Origin: G963663315 sp965208975
GTDB lineage: Bacteria; Pseudomonadota; Gammaproteobacteria; Arenicellales; Poriferihabitantaceae
Assembly (NCBI GenBank): GCA_965208975.1
Contig: CBDBQH010000003.1
Span: 1,674,001 to 1,738,000, forward strand
Direction: 5' to 3'
DNA length: 64,000 nucleotides
This document shows positions 35,146 to 43,503 of this stretch, in pieces (within the stretch, counting starts at the first letter, position 1; each line of letters starts with the position of its first letter). The position numbers and the translations under genes were made by a program. A model generated the notes under the pieces. The model ran no database searches. It had not been told where the DNA came from and saw only the letters and a program-made list of their open reading frames with translations.

Positions 35146-36516
35146 TCAAAGCAGGCGGCCAGTAATGTCCCGGGCATCTTCAGAATCAATCCGTCCGTTA
35201 TTTAACAACTGGGTGCGAATGGTCCATGGCGATACATTGAAGTGGTTTGCTACCTCATTCTGTTTTTCCTCGGAATCATAATCGCCTTCCATCATGTCGT
35301 CCACACAGGTAAACGGACTTAACAGCTCAGCGGCGAATGCGCGTTGAAGTTTCTGACGGTAGCTGTAGGTACGGGTTGCCGGAAGAAGGGGCTCGGTAGA
35401 ACCATACATTTGTGTGCAAAACACACGGTCCCCGATCAGGCGCGCCAGATCAAACCGCCGTCCCGTTTGCCTGGATGACCGAAGGGATACATACGAACGA
35501 TTGTTGCTCCGGTCCAGTGCAAAAGAGATATTGTGTGCGGGATGATCGGACTGTCCCGAAATCGCGTTTTCCATGGCGCCTGCAAAACTGGTCAGAATTT
35601 GGTTACAGATCGGTTGATCACGCAGCTTTTCCTGACTACGGATGCCCTGTGCAAAAAGTTGGCCCAGATTCCATGCCTGTACAGACCCTGCCGGCTGTGA
35701 AATATCTGTCATATTGTCCAATTTGATGGCATTGTCCGGATTGGCTTCAAAACCATCTCGTTCAGCGATTTCAACAAAGTCCCGCTCATGAAAAATCCTG
35801 CTTGACGTGTGGTCGCCCAGCTTCACATCAGCCACGATCTCTCCCAGAGCTTTTTCCCCCAGTTTGTTCGCATTTTCAAGCCAGGATTTCAACTCACTCT
35901 CATCCGCTTCATCCGGTTCATAGCCGAGTTGTGCTTCCAGACGACGATAGCAGGCCAGTTCAGGATTTTCTCTTTCTTCGCTTAAATCGTTCCACAGGCG
36001 ATGCAGATTACTGTTTCGGATTCCTTTCCTGTCGAGTTGCATCAAAATATCTTCCACAAAACCGTCAATAGCATTTTCAAGGGTTTCTGCACGAACCCAC
36101 TGACGACCTGATGCCCCCAGGTAACGGAACAGGACCGCTTCCGGGTCAATGGAAGGCTCGGATGACAGGCAAGACCACACGCCATCCGAGAAAATCGTTA
36201 CATTGGGCCAGACATAACCTTCGCCTATGGTTGACATTTGATGTGCGAAATTCCAATTTACCAAGGTATCTTCATCCAGGCGGCGAAGCTGACGGACCTC
36301 CCAACGCAGACGCCACCAGTTCCACACCAGCCATTCGGCGATGTGACAACCTGGAATATATGGACCATGAAGGAGTTTGCTACTGCTCATGTCCTCACCT
36401 GCAGTTAACAAATGCTCGTTTGCTGTCATGGCAAACAGACCAAATGTCGCTCGCTCTGCTTCGCTTCCGAAATCAGCATTTTCCGGGGTCAATGAAATTG
36501 TCAGGTTATCAATCAT
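35146..36516 (-). CDS. ImmA/IrrE-like domain protein lacking an evident HEXXH motif
   Basis: A 456-residue protein starting MIDNLTISLTPE. The C-terminal part contains RAFAAELLSPFTCVDDMMEG and, after a short acidic linker, ANHFNVSPWTIRTQLLNNG, the region that follows the zinc-binding helix in ImmA/IrrE peptidases (helical bundle plus HTH-like helices). The usual HEXXH just upstream is not present, so peptidase activity is doubtful. The N-terminal 350 residues match no family that I recognise. Its ATG overlaps the stop of the small gene upstream in ATGA (36513-36516). Probably co-transcribed with the small gene and perhaps with DUF262. Confidence 0.68.
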   Translation of the reverse strand: MIDNLTISLTPENADFGSEAERATFGLFAMTANEHLLTAGEDMSSSKLLHGPYIPGCHIAEWLVWNWWRLRWEVRQLRRLDEDTLVNWNFAHQMSTIGEGYVWPNVTIFSDGVWSCLSSEPSIDPEAVLFRYLGASGRQWVRAETLENAIDGFVEDILMQLDRKGIRNSNLHRLWNDLSEERENPELACYRRLEAQLGYEPDEADESELKSWLENANKLGEKALGEIVADVKLGDHTSSRIFHERDFVEIAERDGFEANPDNAIKLDNMTDISQPAGSVQAWNLGQLFAQGIRSQEKLRDQPICNQILTSFAGAMENAISGQSDHPAHNISFALDRSNNRSYVSLRSSRQTGRRFDLARLIGDRVFCTQMYGSTEPLLPATRTYSYRQKLQRAFAAELLSPFTCVDDMMEGDYDSEEKQNEVANHFNVSPWTIRTQLLNNGRIDSEDARDITGRLL

Positions 36517-36938
36517 CTTGATGCCCACTCTTTGATGATATATTTTTTCATATCGACCTCGTTGCAGCCAAGCTCATATCCATGATAACTGCGGGTTCTC
36601 CCCTCCCGTTTCGCCTCGTATACAGAGCCGTTTTCGTTCACAGCCCACACATACTTTGGTAAACCATCCTGCATCGGCTCGCTGATCATCCCTCGCTGAA
36701 TACCTGCGAGAAATAAAGTCCGGGCTTCATTATGTTTGACACGTATTTTACTGTCGCACAGTGATTTATTTGGGCGGGGATTGGCTGGTGGGTGAAAATT
36801 GTAATCAGCCGGAAATCGTTTATGATGAGGGCTGCCAGTGTAAATCGCGCGTTGTGCGCACTTGTCAAGAATCGCCGAACCAATTCCCTGTTTCATAGAT
36901 ACCCTGCGCTTTGGATTGTTGCCTTGACGCTTGGGCAT
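36513..36938 (-). CDS. Small basic protein paired with the ImmA/IrrE-like gene
   Basis: A 141-residue protein from ATG 36938, basic in its first 80 residues and ending in a block GLPKYVWAVNENGSVYEAKR...YHGYELG...IIKEWASR that I have the impression recurs at the end of small partners of ImmA/IrrE-type genes. The VYEAKR-type segment could form part of a beta-hairpin nuclease or binding surface, but no catalytic assignment can be made. ATGA overlap with the next gene supports a two-gene functional pair. Confidence 0.6.
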   Translation of the reverse strand: MPKRQGNNPKRRVSMKQGIGSAILDKCAQRAIYTGSPHHKRFPADYNFHPPANPRPNKSLCDSKIRVKHNEARTLFLAGIQRGMISEPMQDGLPKYVWAVNENGSVYEAKREGRTRSYHGYELGCNEVDMKKYIIKEWASR

Positions 36939-37016
36939 GATCGTATCTCCACCTGTCATTGTTTCGCGAGGTTATCATAAAAGAAAGAGCTTTGCGCCAC
37001 TCTCCGGGGGCATATC

Positions 37017-37217
37017 TTATCTGTGGCATACAGGAACGGTCAGTTCGTCCTCGGCGCCCCAACTGGCCAACCATGTGTCTACTTCTTCAGCAGTCGCGTA
37101 CAGACCGCTGGTCTGGACTTCATCCCAAGCCTTGAGCGTATCCTGACGGAAGGCTTCGCGTCTTTCTTCACGCTCCACGTAAACATACCGGCTATGAAAC
37201 CTCTGCAAATTTATCAT
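37017..37217 (-). CDS. Antitoxin-like fragment (CopG/ParD-type C-terminus)
   Basis: A 66-residue frame from ATG 37217 with REAFRQDTLKAWDEVQTSGL and EEVDTWLASWGAEDE, then a terminal Pro-Val-Cys-His, a tail pattern common in short RHH-type antitoxins. The N-terminal DNA-binding part is missing or altered; upstream the frame runs into the duplicated tRNA promoter, so the gene may have been cut by the duplication. No toxin gene is adjacent. Confidence 0.5.
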   Translation of the reverse strand: MINLQRFHSRYVYVEREERREAFRQDTLKAWDEVQTSGLYATAEEVDTWLASWGAEDELTVPVCHR

Positions 37218-37240
37218 TTCCTGTCTGGGAAACTGCTGTT

Positions 37241-37333
37241 GGTCAAGTATAATATGCGCTTGTCTACCCACGTCGGGGTGTAGCTCAGCCTGGTAGAGTA
37301 CTGCCTTCGGGAGGCAGGGGCCGGTGGTTCGAA
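37241..37333 (+). repeat. Right copy of the 93-bp tRNA-Pro promoter/5'-half duplication
   Basis: Matches 32621-32713 with two substitutions. Contains TATAAT at 37249-37254, 20 bp before the tRNA; no clear -35 box can be seen in either copy, and upstream sequences differ between copies. Confidence 0.93.
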
Positions 37334-37350
37334 TCCACTCACCCCGACCA
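37274..37350 (+). tRNA. tRNA-Pro, anticodon CGG
   Basis: A complete 77-nt cloverleaf: acceptor CGGGGTG/CACCCCG, D arm with AGCTCAGCCTGGTAGAG, anticodon stem CTGCC/GGCAG with loop TTCGGGA (anticodon CGG), T arm CCGGTGGTTCGAATCCACT region, discriminator A and encoded CCA. Confidence 0.96.
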
Positions 37351-37419
37351 GATAATCAATGCCATCACGTGAAAGCGGCTCGCTTTGACGCGGCCCGTCG
37401 CGCCCTTGCGATTACCGGG

Positions 37420-39480
37420 TCAATTCATATCCAGCGCTTTTTTCCGCTCGTTCGCCCAGGTCCGTATGATCTGGTCAACCGCAAGCCCCATAAAGGCGAC
37501 ACACAGCCCCAGTGTCAACCCGATGCCGGTGCCCTGTGGGTCCGAAATGGCTTTCAGGATCAACTGTCCAAGATCGGTGGTGCCGATAAAGGCTCCGATG
37601 ATGACCATGAACAAGGCAAAAATCGCGGTCTGATTCACACCCAGCATGATGTGCGGAAACGCCAGGGGCAGTTCGATCGAGAGCCATCTCTGGGTGCGCG
37701 ATACACCCAGCATGGAGCCGGTATCATGCAGAACCTGCGGGACACTGCGAAGTCCTTCGACCGTATACCGTGTCGCCGGGACGGTGGCATAGACGATGGC
37801 GGCGATGATCACGGAGGTATCGGTAATGCCAAACAGCATGATCACCGGAATCAGGTAGATGAATGAGGGAAAAGTCTGGAGAAAATCACAGATCAGCAGG
37901 ACTCCCTTGCTGGCGATGGAGTTCTGGGCGCACAGGGAACCGATAATCACACCGAGGATTGTCGAGACAATCACGGAGAACGAGGCCATGTAGGCGGTGA
38001 TCAATGCCCGGTCCCAGTATTGTGACAGCGCAATGAAAAGCAGGAACCCGCCAATGAGCAGCGCCTGTCTGACACCCGCCAGTATGTATCCAATGCCCAT
38101 CATCAAGACGAAGGTGGCTACAACGGGCATACGCAGATACATGTTTTTCATCGGCGCCAGTACGGATGTGATCAGGAACTCGTTGAAGCTGTTGAGCGCG
38201 TAGAAGAATGTGTCCCATACCCAATCCACCGCGGCCTGCCACAACGGCGCAGTCGTAATGCCTTTGTTGTGCGGGACAATGTACAGGTAATTAAAGCCTT
38301 CCCGAAAGAGGAAGCCGCCAATCCAGGCCAGCGTCGTACCGATCAGAAAGACAGCCAGAGCCAGCAACCCGTACCGATGTCTCTGCACAAATGTCAGGTC
38401 GGCAAAGTAGTCGGTCTGCTTGTTCGCCCAGGCCAGGGACATTTTATCCAGCACAACCGCGATCAGGACGATACAGACCCCGATCTCAATGCCAGTACCG
38501 ACTCTGAGAGAGTTCAGCGCGATCATCAGATTGGAGCCCAGCCCCTGGGCGCCGATAAACGAGGCAATCACGGTCATTGCCAGACATTGCATGACGGTCT
38601 GGTTGACCCCGATCAGGATGTCACGCCGCGCTGTCGGAATCAGCACCCGGAACATCAACTGGATTTTGTTGCACCCGCTCATCATGCCAGAGTCCACCAC
38701 ATCCACGGGCGCTTTCTTTAATCCCAACAGTGTCAATCGAACCATTGGCGGCGTAGCGAACACGATGGTCGCAATCGCGGCGGCATGGTCGCCGACTCCG
38801 AACAGCACGATCACCGGAACCAGATAGGAATAGTGCGGCATGGTCTGGGCAATGTTGAGGAGCGGATTCAGGGTTTCCTCGACGAATCGGCTCTTGTAGG
38901 CCCAGATACCCAGCGTCAGCCCGAGAATAACGGATACCGGCGCCGCGATCAGTATAAATGACAGGGTCTCCATCGACGGCTTCCACTGTCCAAATATGGC
39001 AATAAATGTTGTACACAGACCAGCCAGTATGGCCAGCCGCAGTCCTTGCAGCCTGTAACCCAGAATAATGGCCCAACCGGTAATTACTGTCCAGGGCAGG
39101 GCCGGCCAGCGTACCCAGGGATTCTCGTTGATGAAATCCCAACTGGTAAAGGCGACAATCGTCTTGTTCCCTCCGAGAAAGATTTCCCGGACAAAATTGA
39201 TCACGAAAAGAAACAGGCCGGAAACGGCCCGGGTGATTTCGCGGAACAGGGCCTCTTCTTCGTAGTCTTCAATGATCGGGTCGTATACTTTCACCGGCCA
39301 CCAATCGAACATGAGATGGCGCACCGAATCGTTGATGATCACGGGCAGTTGCGAAAGCAACGGCGGCAAGCGCCACAGATAACTCGACTCAGCCGGATTG
39401 ATCAAAAAGTACAGCAGGAAAAATACCGCCAAAAGGACGGCAAATTGAACGACTTTCGGATGTTTGGTCAGGAAAGTCAT
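37420..39480 (-). CDS. proW: ProW-type ABC permease with two fused permease domains
   Basis: A 686-residue inner-membrane permease for a betaine/proline-type ABC importer. Two complete binding-protein-dependent permease domains occur in one chain: the first near residues 170-375 (EAA loop around MMSGCNKIQLMFRVLIPTA) and the second near 460-675 (MLGVSRTQRWLSIELPLAF). Most ProW proteins have one domain and dimerise, so this is a covalent dimer. ATG 39480 is chosen; the frame extends upstream into the ATPase gene. It follows proV by 10 bp. Confidence 0.93.
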   Translation of the reverse strand: MTFLTKHPKVVQFAVLLAVFFLLYFLINPAESSYLWRLPPLLSQLPVIINDSVRHLMFDWWPVKVYDPIIEDYEEEALFREITRAVSGLFLFVINFVREIFLGGNKTIVAFTSWDFINENPWVRWPALPWTVITGWAIILGYRLQGLRLAILAGLCTTFIAIFGQWKPSMETLSFILIAAPVSVILGLTLGIWAYKSRFVEETLNPLLNIAQTMPHYSYLVPVIVLFGVGDHAAAIATIVFATPPMVRLTLLGLKKAPVDVVDSGMMSGCNKIQLMFRVLIPTARRDILIGVNQTVMQCLAMTVIASFIGAQGLGSNLMIALNSLRVGTGIEIGVCIVLIAVVLDKMSLAWANKQTDYFADLTFVQRHRYGLLALAVFLIGTTLAWIGGFLFREGFNYLYIVPHNKGITTAPLWQAAVDWVWDTFFYALNSFNEFLITSVLAPMKNMYLRMPVVATFVLMMGIGYILAGVRQALLIGGFLLFIALSQYWDRALITAYMASFSVIVSTILGVIIGSLCAQNSIASKGVLLICDFLQTFPSFIYLIPVIMLFGITDTSVIIAAIVYATVPATRYTVEGLRSVPQVLHDTGSMLGVSRTQRWLSIELPLAFPHIMLGVNQTAIFALFMVIIGAFIGTTDLGQLILKAISDPQGTGIGLTLGLCVAFMGLAVDQIIRTWANERKKALDMN

Positions 39481-39490
39481 TGTACGGGTA

Positions 39491-40561
39491 TCAGTGCGCT
39501 TCCGGTTTGCCGGACTTTCCTCCGAACAATATCCTGAGTACGCGGGAGGCATGCAGGGTTCCTACCACTTCGCCGTCCGCATTGACGACCGCCACCGGCT
39601 TTTCCTGTCCGAGAATATCTTCCGCGACCGATTCAATTACGGCATCCACGGCAACCCTGAGATCACCGTGTACCTCTGCTGCGGACACCGGGTCCATTAC
39701 GGATTGCACTCTCAGCACCTTTTCCCGTGGCACATCTTCGGTGAACTTGCGCACATATTCGGTCGCCGGATTCAATACGATACTGGAAGGCGTATCCAGT
39801 TGTTCAACCACTCCATCTTTCATGATGGCGATACGGTCGGCGAGACGCAGGGCTTCGTCAAAATCATGAGTGACGAACAGGATGGTTTTGCCCAAAACCC
39901 CTTGCAAACGCAGGAACTCATCCTGCATTTCCTTGCGGATCAGGGGGTCCAGCGCGGAGAACGGCTCATCCAGAAACCAGATATCCGGCTCTACAGCCAG
40001 GGAGCGCGCGATGCCCACTCTTTGTTGTTGACCGCCGGACAGCTCCCGTGGGAAATAATTCTCGCGTCTCTCAAGACCGACCAGGTGCACCATTTCCATG
40101 GCTCTTTTGACACTGTCCCGAGTGCTGATTCCCTTGACCTGTAACGGGAACGCGATATTCTCCAGAACGGTCTTGTGCGGCAACAGCCCGAAATTCTGGA
40201 AGACCATGCCCATCCTGTTTCGCCGCAGCTCGACGAGTTGCTTGTGATTCATCGTCAGGAGGTCCTGTCCCTCGATAAAAATCTTCCCGGAAGTGGCGTC
40301 CGTCAATCTCGATATGCAGCGGAGCAGGGTGGATTTGCCAGAGCCGGACAGCCCCATGATCACCAGAATCTCTCCCTTGATCACGTCAAAGGAGACGTTA
40401 TTGACTCCTACGATCAGTCCGGCCTCCATGAATCGTTTGCTGTCTACAACGCCACCTGATTCCCGGAGCGTGCTTTTGGCGTTGCTGCCGAATATCTTGT
40501 AGACAGATTGACACTGGATAATGGTTTGGTCTTTCCCTGCCGATTCTTCTTGATATGACAT
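39491..40561 (-). CDS. proV: ProV-type ABC ATPase (QAT family) with C-terminal CBS-like region
   Basis: A 356-residue ATPase for a glycine betaine/proline-type importer. Walker A MGLSGSGKSTLL near residue 70, Q-loop MVFQNFGLLPH near 122, signature ELSGGQQQR near 175, Walker B IWFLDEPFSALDP near 195 and switch His in FVTHDFDEA near 230. The C-terminal 80 residues look like a CBS-type regulatory region (VMDPVSAAEVHG..., AVVNADGEVVG). ATG 40561 is used. It lies between the ProX and ProW genes. Confidence 0.94.
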   Translation of the reverse strand: MSYQEESAGKDQTIIQCQSVYKIFGSNAKSTLRESGGVVDSKRFMEAGLIVGVNNVSFDVIKGEILVIMGLSGSGKSTLLRCISRLTDATSGKIFIEGQDLLTMNHKQLVELRRNRMGMVFQNFGLLPHKTVLENIAFPLQVKGISTRDSVKRAMEMVHLVGLERRENYFPRELSGGQQQRVGIARSLAVEPDIWFLDEPFSALDPLIRKEMQDEFLRLQGVLGKTILFVTHDFDEALRLADRIAIMKDGVVEQLDTPSSIVLNPATEYVRKFTEDVPREKVLRVQSVMDPVSAAEVHGDLRVAVDAVIESVAEDILGQEKPVAVVNADGEVVGTLHASRVLRILFGGKSGKPEAH

Positions 40562-40642
40562 GTCCGAAATGATCACTTCCCCGTGGTAATACGGTAGCGT
40601 ACCCTATTTTCAGTCCGATTTGTGAAATCCAGACCCAAAAAC

Positions 40643-40675
40643 GGATTCCCCTTGCATTTGCGACAGGGGGAATCC
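40643..40675 (-). terminator. Intercistronic hairpin between proX and proV
   Basis: Inverted repeat GGATTCCCC (40643-40651) and GGGGAATCC (40667-40675) with a 15-nt loop, about 46 bp after the proX stop on the minus strand. No U-run follows, so a stabiliser or processing site that raises binding-protein expression is more likely than full termination. Confidence 0.6.
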
Positions 40676-40721
40676 GGGGATTGGCGCCAGGCCTCCGCAG
40701 TTTACGGGAGGACTACCGTTG

Positions 40722-41699
40722 TCAATTACTCGCTCCGAGAATGGAGACGGTCCAGGGTTTCCAGACCTTTTCATTGTCCGCCAGCCACTTGACGGCGGCA
40801 TCTGCATGGGTCATGCCATCCACATCAACCAATGCCGCCATCGAACCGATCTGTGGAGTGGTGAATGACAATTTGGAAAATGTCGTGTAGGCCCGAGGGT
40901 GTGACTTCGCGAAGCGATAGTTGGCGCCTTTTTTCAGCCAGCCTTTTGGCGAGCCGCAGCCAGTCGTGCTCAGGTCGCCGCCATCCGCCATCCTGCAACC
41001 GTCATAGTACGGCGGAAATTCAATGAAGGTGAATCCGGAAGCATCCGTAAAGTTGGGTGTCCAGTTGAAGATAATGGTGCCGCGACCCTCTTTCTCCGCA
41101 GCCTTCAACTCTGTCCAGAGCGCATCAGCGGCCCCCGCGAATTTGACAACCCATTTATCATCCAGGCCCAGGCCCTTGAGACGATTCGGCATGACATCGC
41201 CATGCCAGCTTTGCGGGCCTTCCAGCCAGCGGCCCTTGCCATCGGAATCCGGGGTGGCAAAATTTTCGTGGCAGTCTTTCAGCGCCTCCCAGCTTGGCAG
41301 ACCCGGACAAAGGTCCTTTTCGATGACCCAGTTGGGTACTCCCATTTCTTCCAGAGTTTCTGCGGCATGGGTGCCCATGTCGATCAACCCGCCTTGCTCC
41401 ATAGCGCTGTAGTAGGCATTTTGCATCGTCGATTGCCAGACTTCGTGTACCAGAGTGAGATCGCCGGAACGAACCGCCTCGAAGCTGGCCTGATTGTCCA
41501 CGGGAACATATTCGACATTGTTGCCCATGCTTTCGAATATGCCACCGATCACGTGCGCCATCACGACCTGGCTGGACCAGTTCTTGATCGGTATCTTGAT
41601 CGGTTCGCTGCTGTCCGCCGCCATGGCGGGAGCCGCCGTCAGGGAAATACATAAAGCCGACAGCATGGCTGTCAATGGCTTGATAGCTGGTTTTTTCAT
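40722..41699 (-). CDS. proX: ProX-type glycine betaine/quaternary amine-binding protein
   Basis: A 325-residue periplasmic binding protein from ATG 41699. Signal peptide: MKKPAIKP then a hydrophobic stretch ending in AMAA near residue 28. Mature start SSEPIKIPIKNWSSQVVMAHVIG and the later NWTPNFTDASGFTFIEFPPYYD belong to the OpuAC family, whose aromatic cage of Trp/Tyr binds quaternary ammonium; NWTP and the tryptophans at VHEVWQS and PQSWHGD are candidates. First gene of the proX-hairpin-proV-proW set. Ligand could be betaine, choline or a related osmolyte. Confidence 0.93.
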   Translation of the reverse strand: MKKPAIKPLTAMLSALCISLTAAPAMAADSSEPIKIPIKNWSSQVVMAHVIGGIFESMGNNVEYVPVDNQASFEAVRSGDLTLVHEVWQSTMQNAYYSAMEQGGLIDMGTHAAETLEEMGVPNWVIEKDLCPGLPSWEALKDCHENFATPDSDGKGRWLEGPQSWHGDVMPNRLKGLGLDDKWVVKFAGAADALWTELKAAEKEGRGTIIFNWTPNFTDASGFTFIEFPPYYDGCRMADGGDLSTTGCGSPKGWLKKGANYRFAKSHPRAYTTFSKLSFTTPQIGSMAALVDVDGMTHADAAVKWLADNEKVWKPWTVSILGASN

Positions 41700-41830
41700 A
41701 ATGCTCTCCGTTGGTATTCGCAAATAAAATATATTGCTGATTATTGTGAGAAAAAAGTACATCAGACAGAATATAACTTGAACCCGTGTTTTGTGGGAAG
41801 TACCATTTTTGCACCATTTCCCGTCAATCA

Positions 41831-42541
41831 TCAGCCATCGTTCGGCAGCCCGGCCTGCACCTGATTGCGGTCGAACCACCATTGCTCCTGTACCAGTACG
41901 TCAATCACATTACGCAGTCGAACCAGAAACTTCTCCGGGTCATCCAGTTCCATCCTCTCGGTCCAGCGATCGAAGGTGGCCTGATCATGGGCATCGGCAT
42001 GGCGGCGGCCAACGGTGGTCAGCATTTGCATGGCATCAACATACAACCCGGCGTCTTCGACCTGTTCCTTGCGTAAATCATGGACATAGACCGCGGTAGC
42101 GGCAGCCACGGCGGCGCCATCGGCATCGTCAGCGGTTTCATCAATTACGTGCTGTAACATGTCGATGGTGATCTTCGGGTTGACCGGGAACGTGACCGCG
42201 AGCCAGACCCCCTGGCCCAGCGCGGCCAGGCTGTCCGTATGATTGCACTGGAACAGGAGATCACACAAATCAATCACTGCCGGCCAGTCGCGGGCAGTAA
42301 AAAGCGGGTCGAATTGCGCTCTGGCCCGTTGCCATGCCTGATTGTGCTGTCCCAGCTCCAGCAACAGCCAGGCGGCGTCCTTGTCAAGCCGCGCAATCAG
42401 GACCGGGTCCGGTTCAGCCGCTGATCGTTGTTCGTTCAGGCGGGTTTCGAGCAGAGTCAGGCGGGACTCGATAGCAGCGACCGAGACGATCGTATCTGCG
42501 CCGGTTTCAGCGCCGAAGTCAAATCTGGTTTTGGGTGGCAT
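41831..42541 (-). CDS. Conserved protein of unknown function, overlapping TauD-like gene
   Basis: A 236-residue soluble, helical, acidic protein from ATG 42541, with an alpha-helical repeat look (DKDAAWLLLELGQHNQAWQRAR, then CDLLFQCNHTDSLAALGQGVWL near 120). The motifs ALGQGVWLAVTFPV and VIDVLVQEQWWFDRN look strongly conserved and I believe related proteins occur in other sulfur-oxidising gammaproteobacteria, but I can name no function. It overlaps the dioxygenase gene by 23 bp, so the two are co-translated. Possibly a scaffold or regulatory protein. Confidence 0.7.
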   Translation of the reverse strand: MPPKTRFDFGAETGADTIVSVAAIESRLTLLETRLNEQRSAAEPDPVLIARLDKDAAWLLLELGQHNQAWQRARAQFDPLFTARDWPAVIDLCDLLFQCNHTDSLAALGQGVWLAVTFPVNPKITIDMLQHVIDETADDADGAAVAAATAVYVHDLRKEQVEDAGLYVDAMQMLTTVGRRHADAHDQATFDRWTERMELDDPEKFLVRLRNVIDVLVQEQWWFDRNQVQAGLPNDG

Positions 42542-43487
42542 TGCGGTGGTCGGGGTGGTCAGGATGGTCAGGGTGACCAGGGGTTGTCGGCAACTGTACG
42601 TCGATTCGATCCAGGTATCGGACACGATAAAGCAGCCGGCTTTGTTGTTCGCATTGCCGAAATGACGTTCTGTTGTGCAGGATATTATTACAGATCAGCC
42701 CCTCGCCGGGGGACAGGGTATGTCTGATAACGTAGTCGGAATTTTCCAGCAAATCGGTCAACGCCGCCCGCGTCTCACTGAGAACCGGGTCAGGGCGCCA
42801 CAGGACAGACCGGGTACGGGCAGTATAGCGCATCCACAGCCGGCCGCTGGCCGTGACTGTAAAAACCGGGCCGGTGACGCTTTGCCGAATGTTCTGGTTG
42901 TCGGTTTGATTGGCTGGAATGGTCATCGCTTCGGGGTGCATCAGAGCCGCGATATAATCCGGGTTCTGGTCGCGCAGCAGGATGTAGGCGATTTCGTGAT
43001 CCAGTAGATGATTCTCGCCGCCGTCGGGCGCTGATTCGACACAATGCAGGATAAATGACTGAATCCTGCCGTCCATGTTGTCGCCATCTCCGGCAGACTG
43101 GTAATAGCCGTCCGTGTGCCAGTTCAATGATCGGTCAGTATAGGGAATGAATTTTTGTTGCCTGCGGCCCTGGCTCACCCGGACTTCACTGATGCCCTGA
43201 TCATCCGCATAGAGATTGGAGACGACATGATCCAATCCCATGCAGGAGCCGAGTTCCAGCACGTCGCCTCGGCTCATTGCGGCATCACTGTGGTAAAAGC
43301 AGAAATTGTTGCCGTTACAGGCCGCTTGCAATGACTGCCGCTCGCTGGCTGAGATATTGCCGGGTTCTGCGATTCGGGTGTTAAGCGCCGATGCGTCAGT
43401 CCTGTAGCGAGCCAGTTTCCGCTCCCGCCAGCGCCGGTAAGTCGCGTGGTCGCCGGGGTTGAATGGATTGCATTGTGGCAGCGGCAT
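42519..43487 (-). CDS. TauD/TfdA-like Fe(II)/2-oxoglutarate dioxygenase
   Basis: A 322-residue protein of the TauD/TfdA family. The metal-binding His-X-Asp is in LNWHTDGYY near residue 123 and the distal His in CNNILHNRTSF near 275, with an Arg in LLYRVRYLDR near 290 for 2-oxoglutarate. The C-terminus has a short GHPDHPDHPDH repeat. Substrates of the family include taurine, sulfonates and aromatic ethers; none is shown here. Next gene (41831) overlaps its 3' end by 23 bp, and a DUF924 gene lies 16 bp upstream. Confidence 0.85.
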   Translation of the reverse strand: MPLPQCNPFNPGDHATYRRWRERKLARYRTDASALNTRIAEPGNISASERQSLQAACNGNNFCFYHSDAAMSRGDVLELGSCMGLDHVVSNLYADDQGISEVRVSQGRRQQKFIPYTDRSLNWHTDGYYQSAGDGDNMDGRIQSFILHCVESAPDGGENHLLDHEIAYILLRDQNPDYIAALMHPEAMTIPANQTDNQNIRQSVTGPVFTVTASGRLWMRYTARTRSVLWRPDPVLSETRAALTDLLENSDYVIRHTLSPGEGLICNNILHNRTSFRQCEQQSRLLYRVRYLDRIDVQLPTTPGHPDHPDHPDHRNATQNQI

Positions 43488-43503
43488 GGCGGGCGCTGAA
43501 TGA

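Noticed and set aside
41700..41882. Longer N-terminus for the ProX-type protein
   Set aside because: The extension would bury the clear signal peptide starting at ATG 41699.
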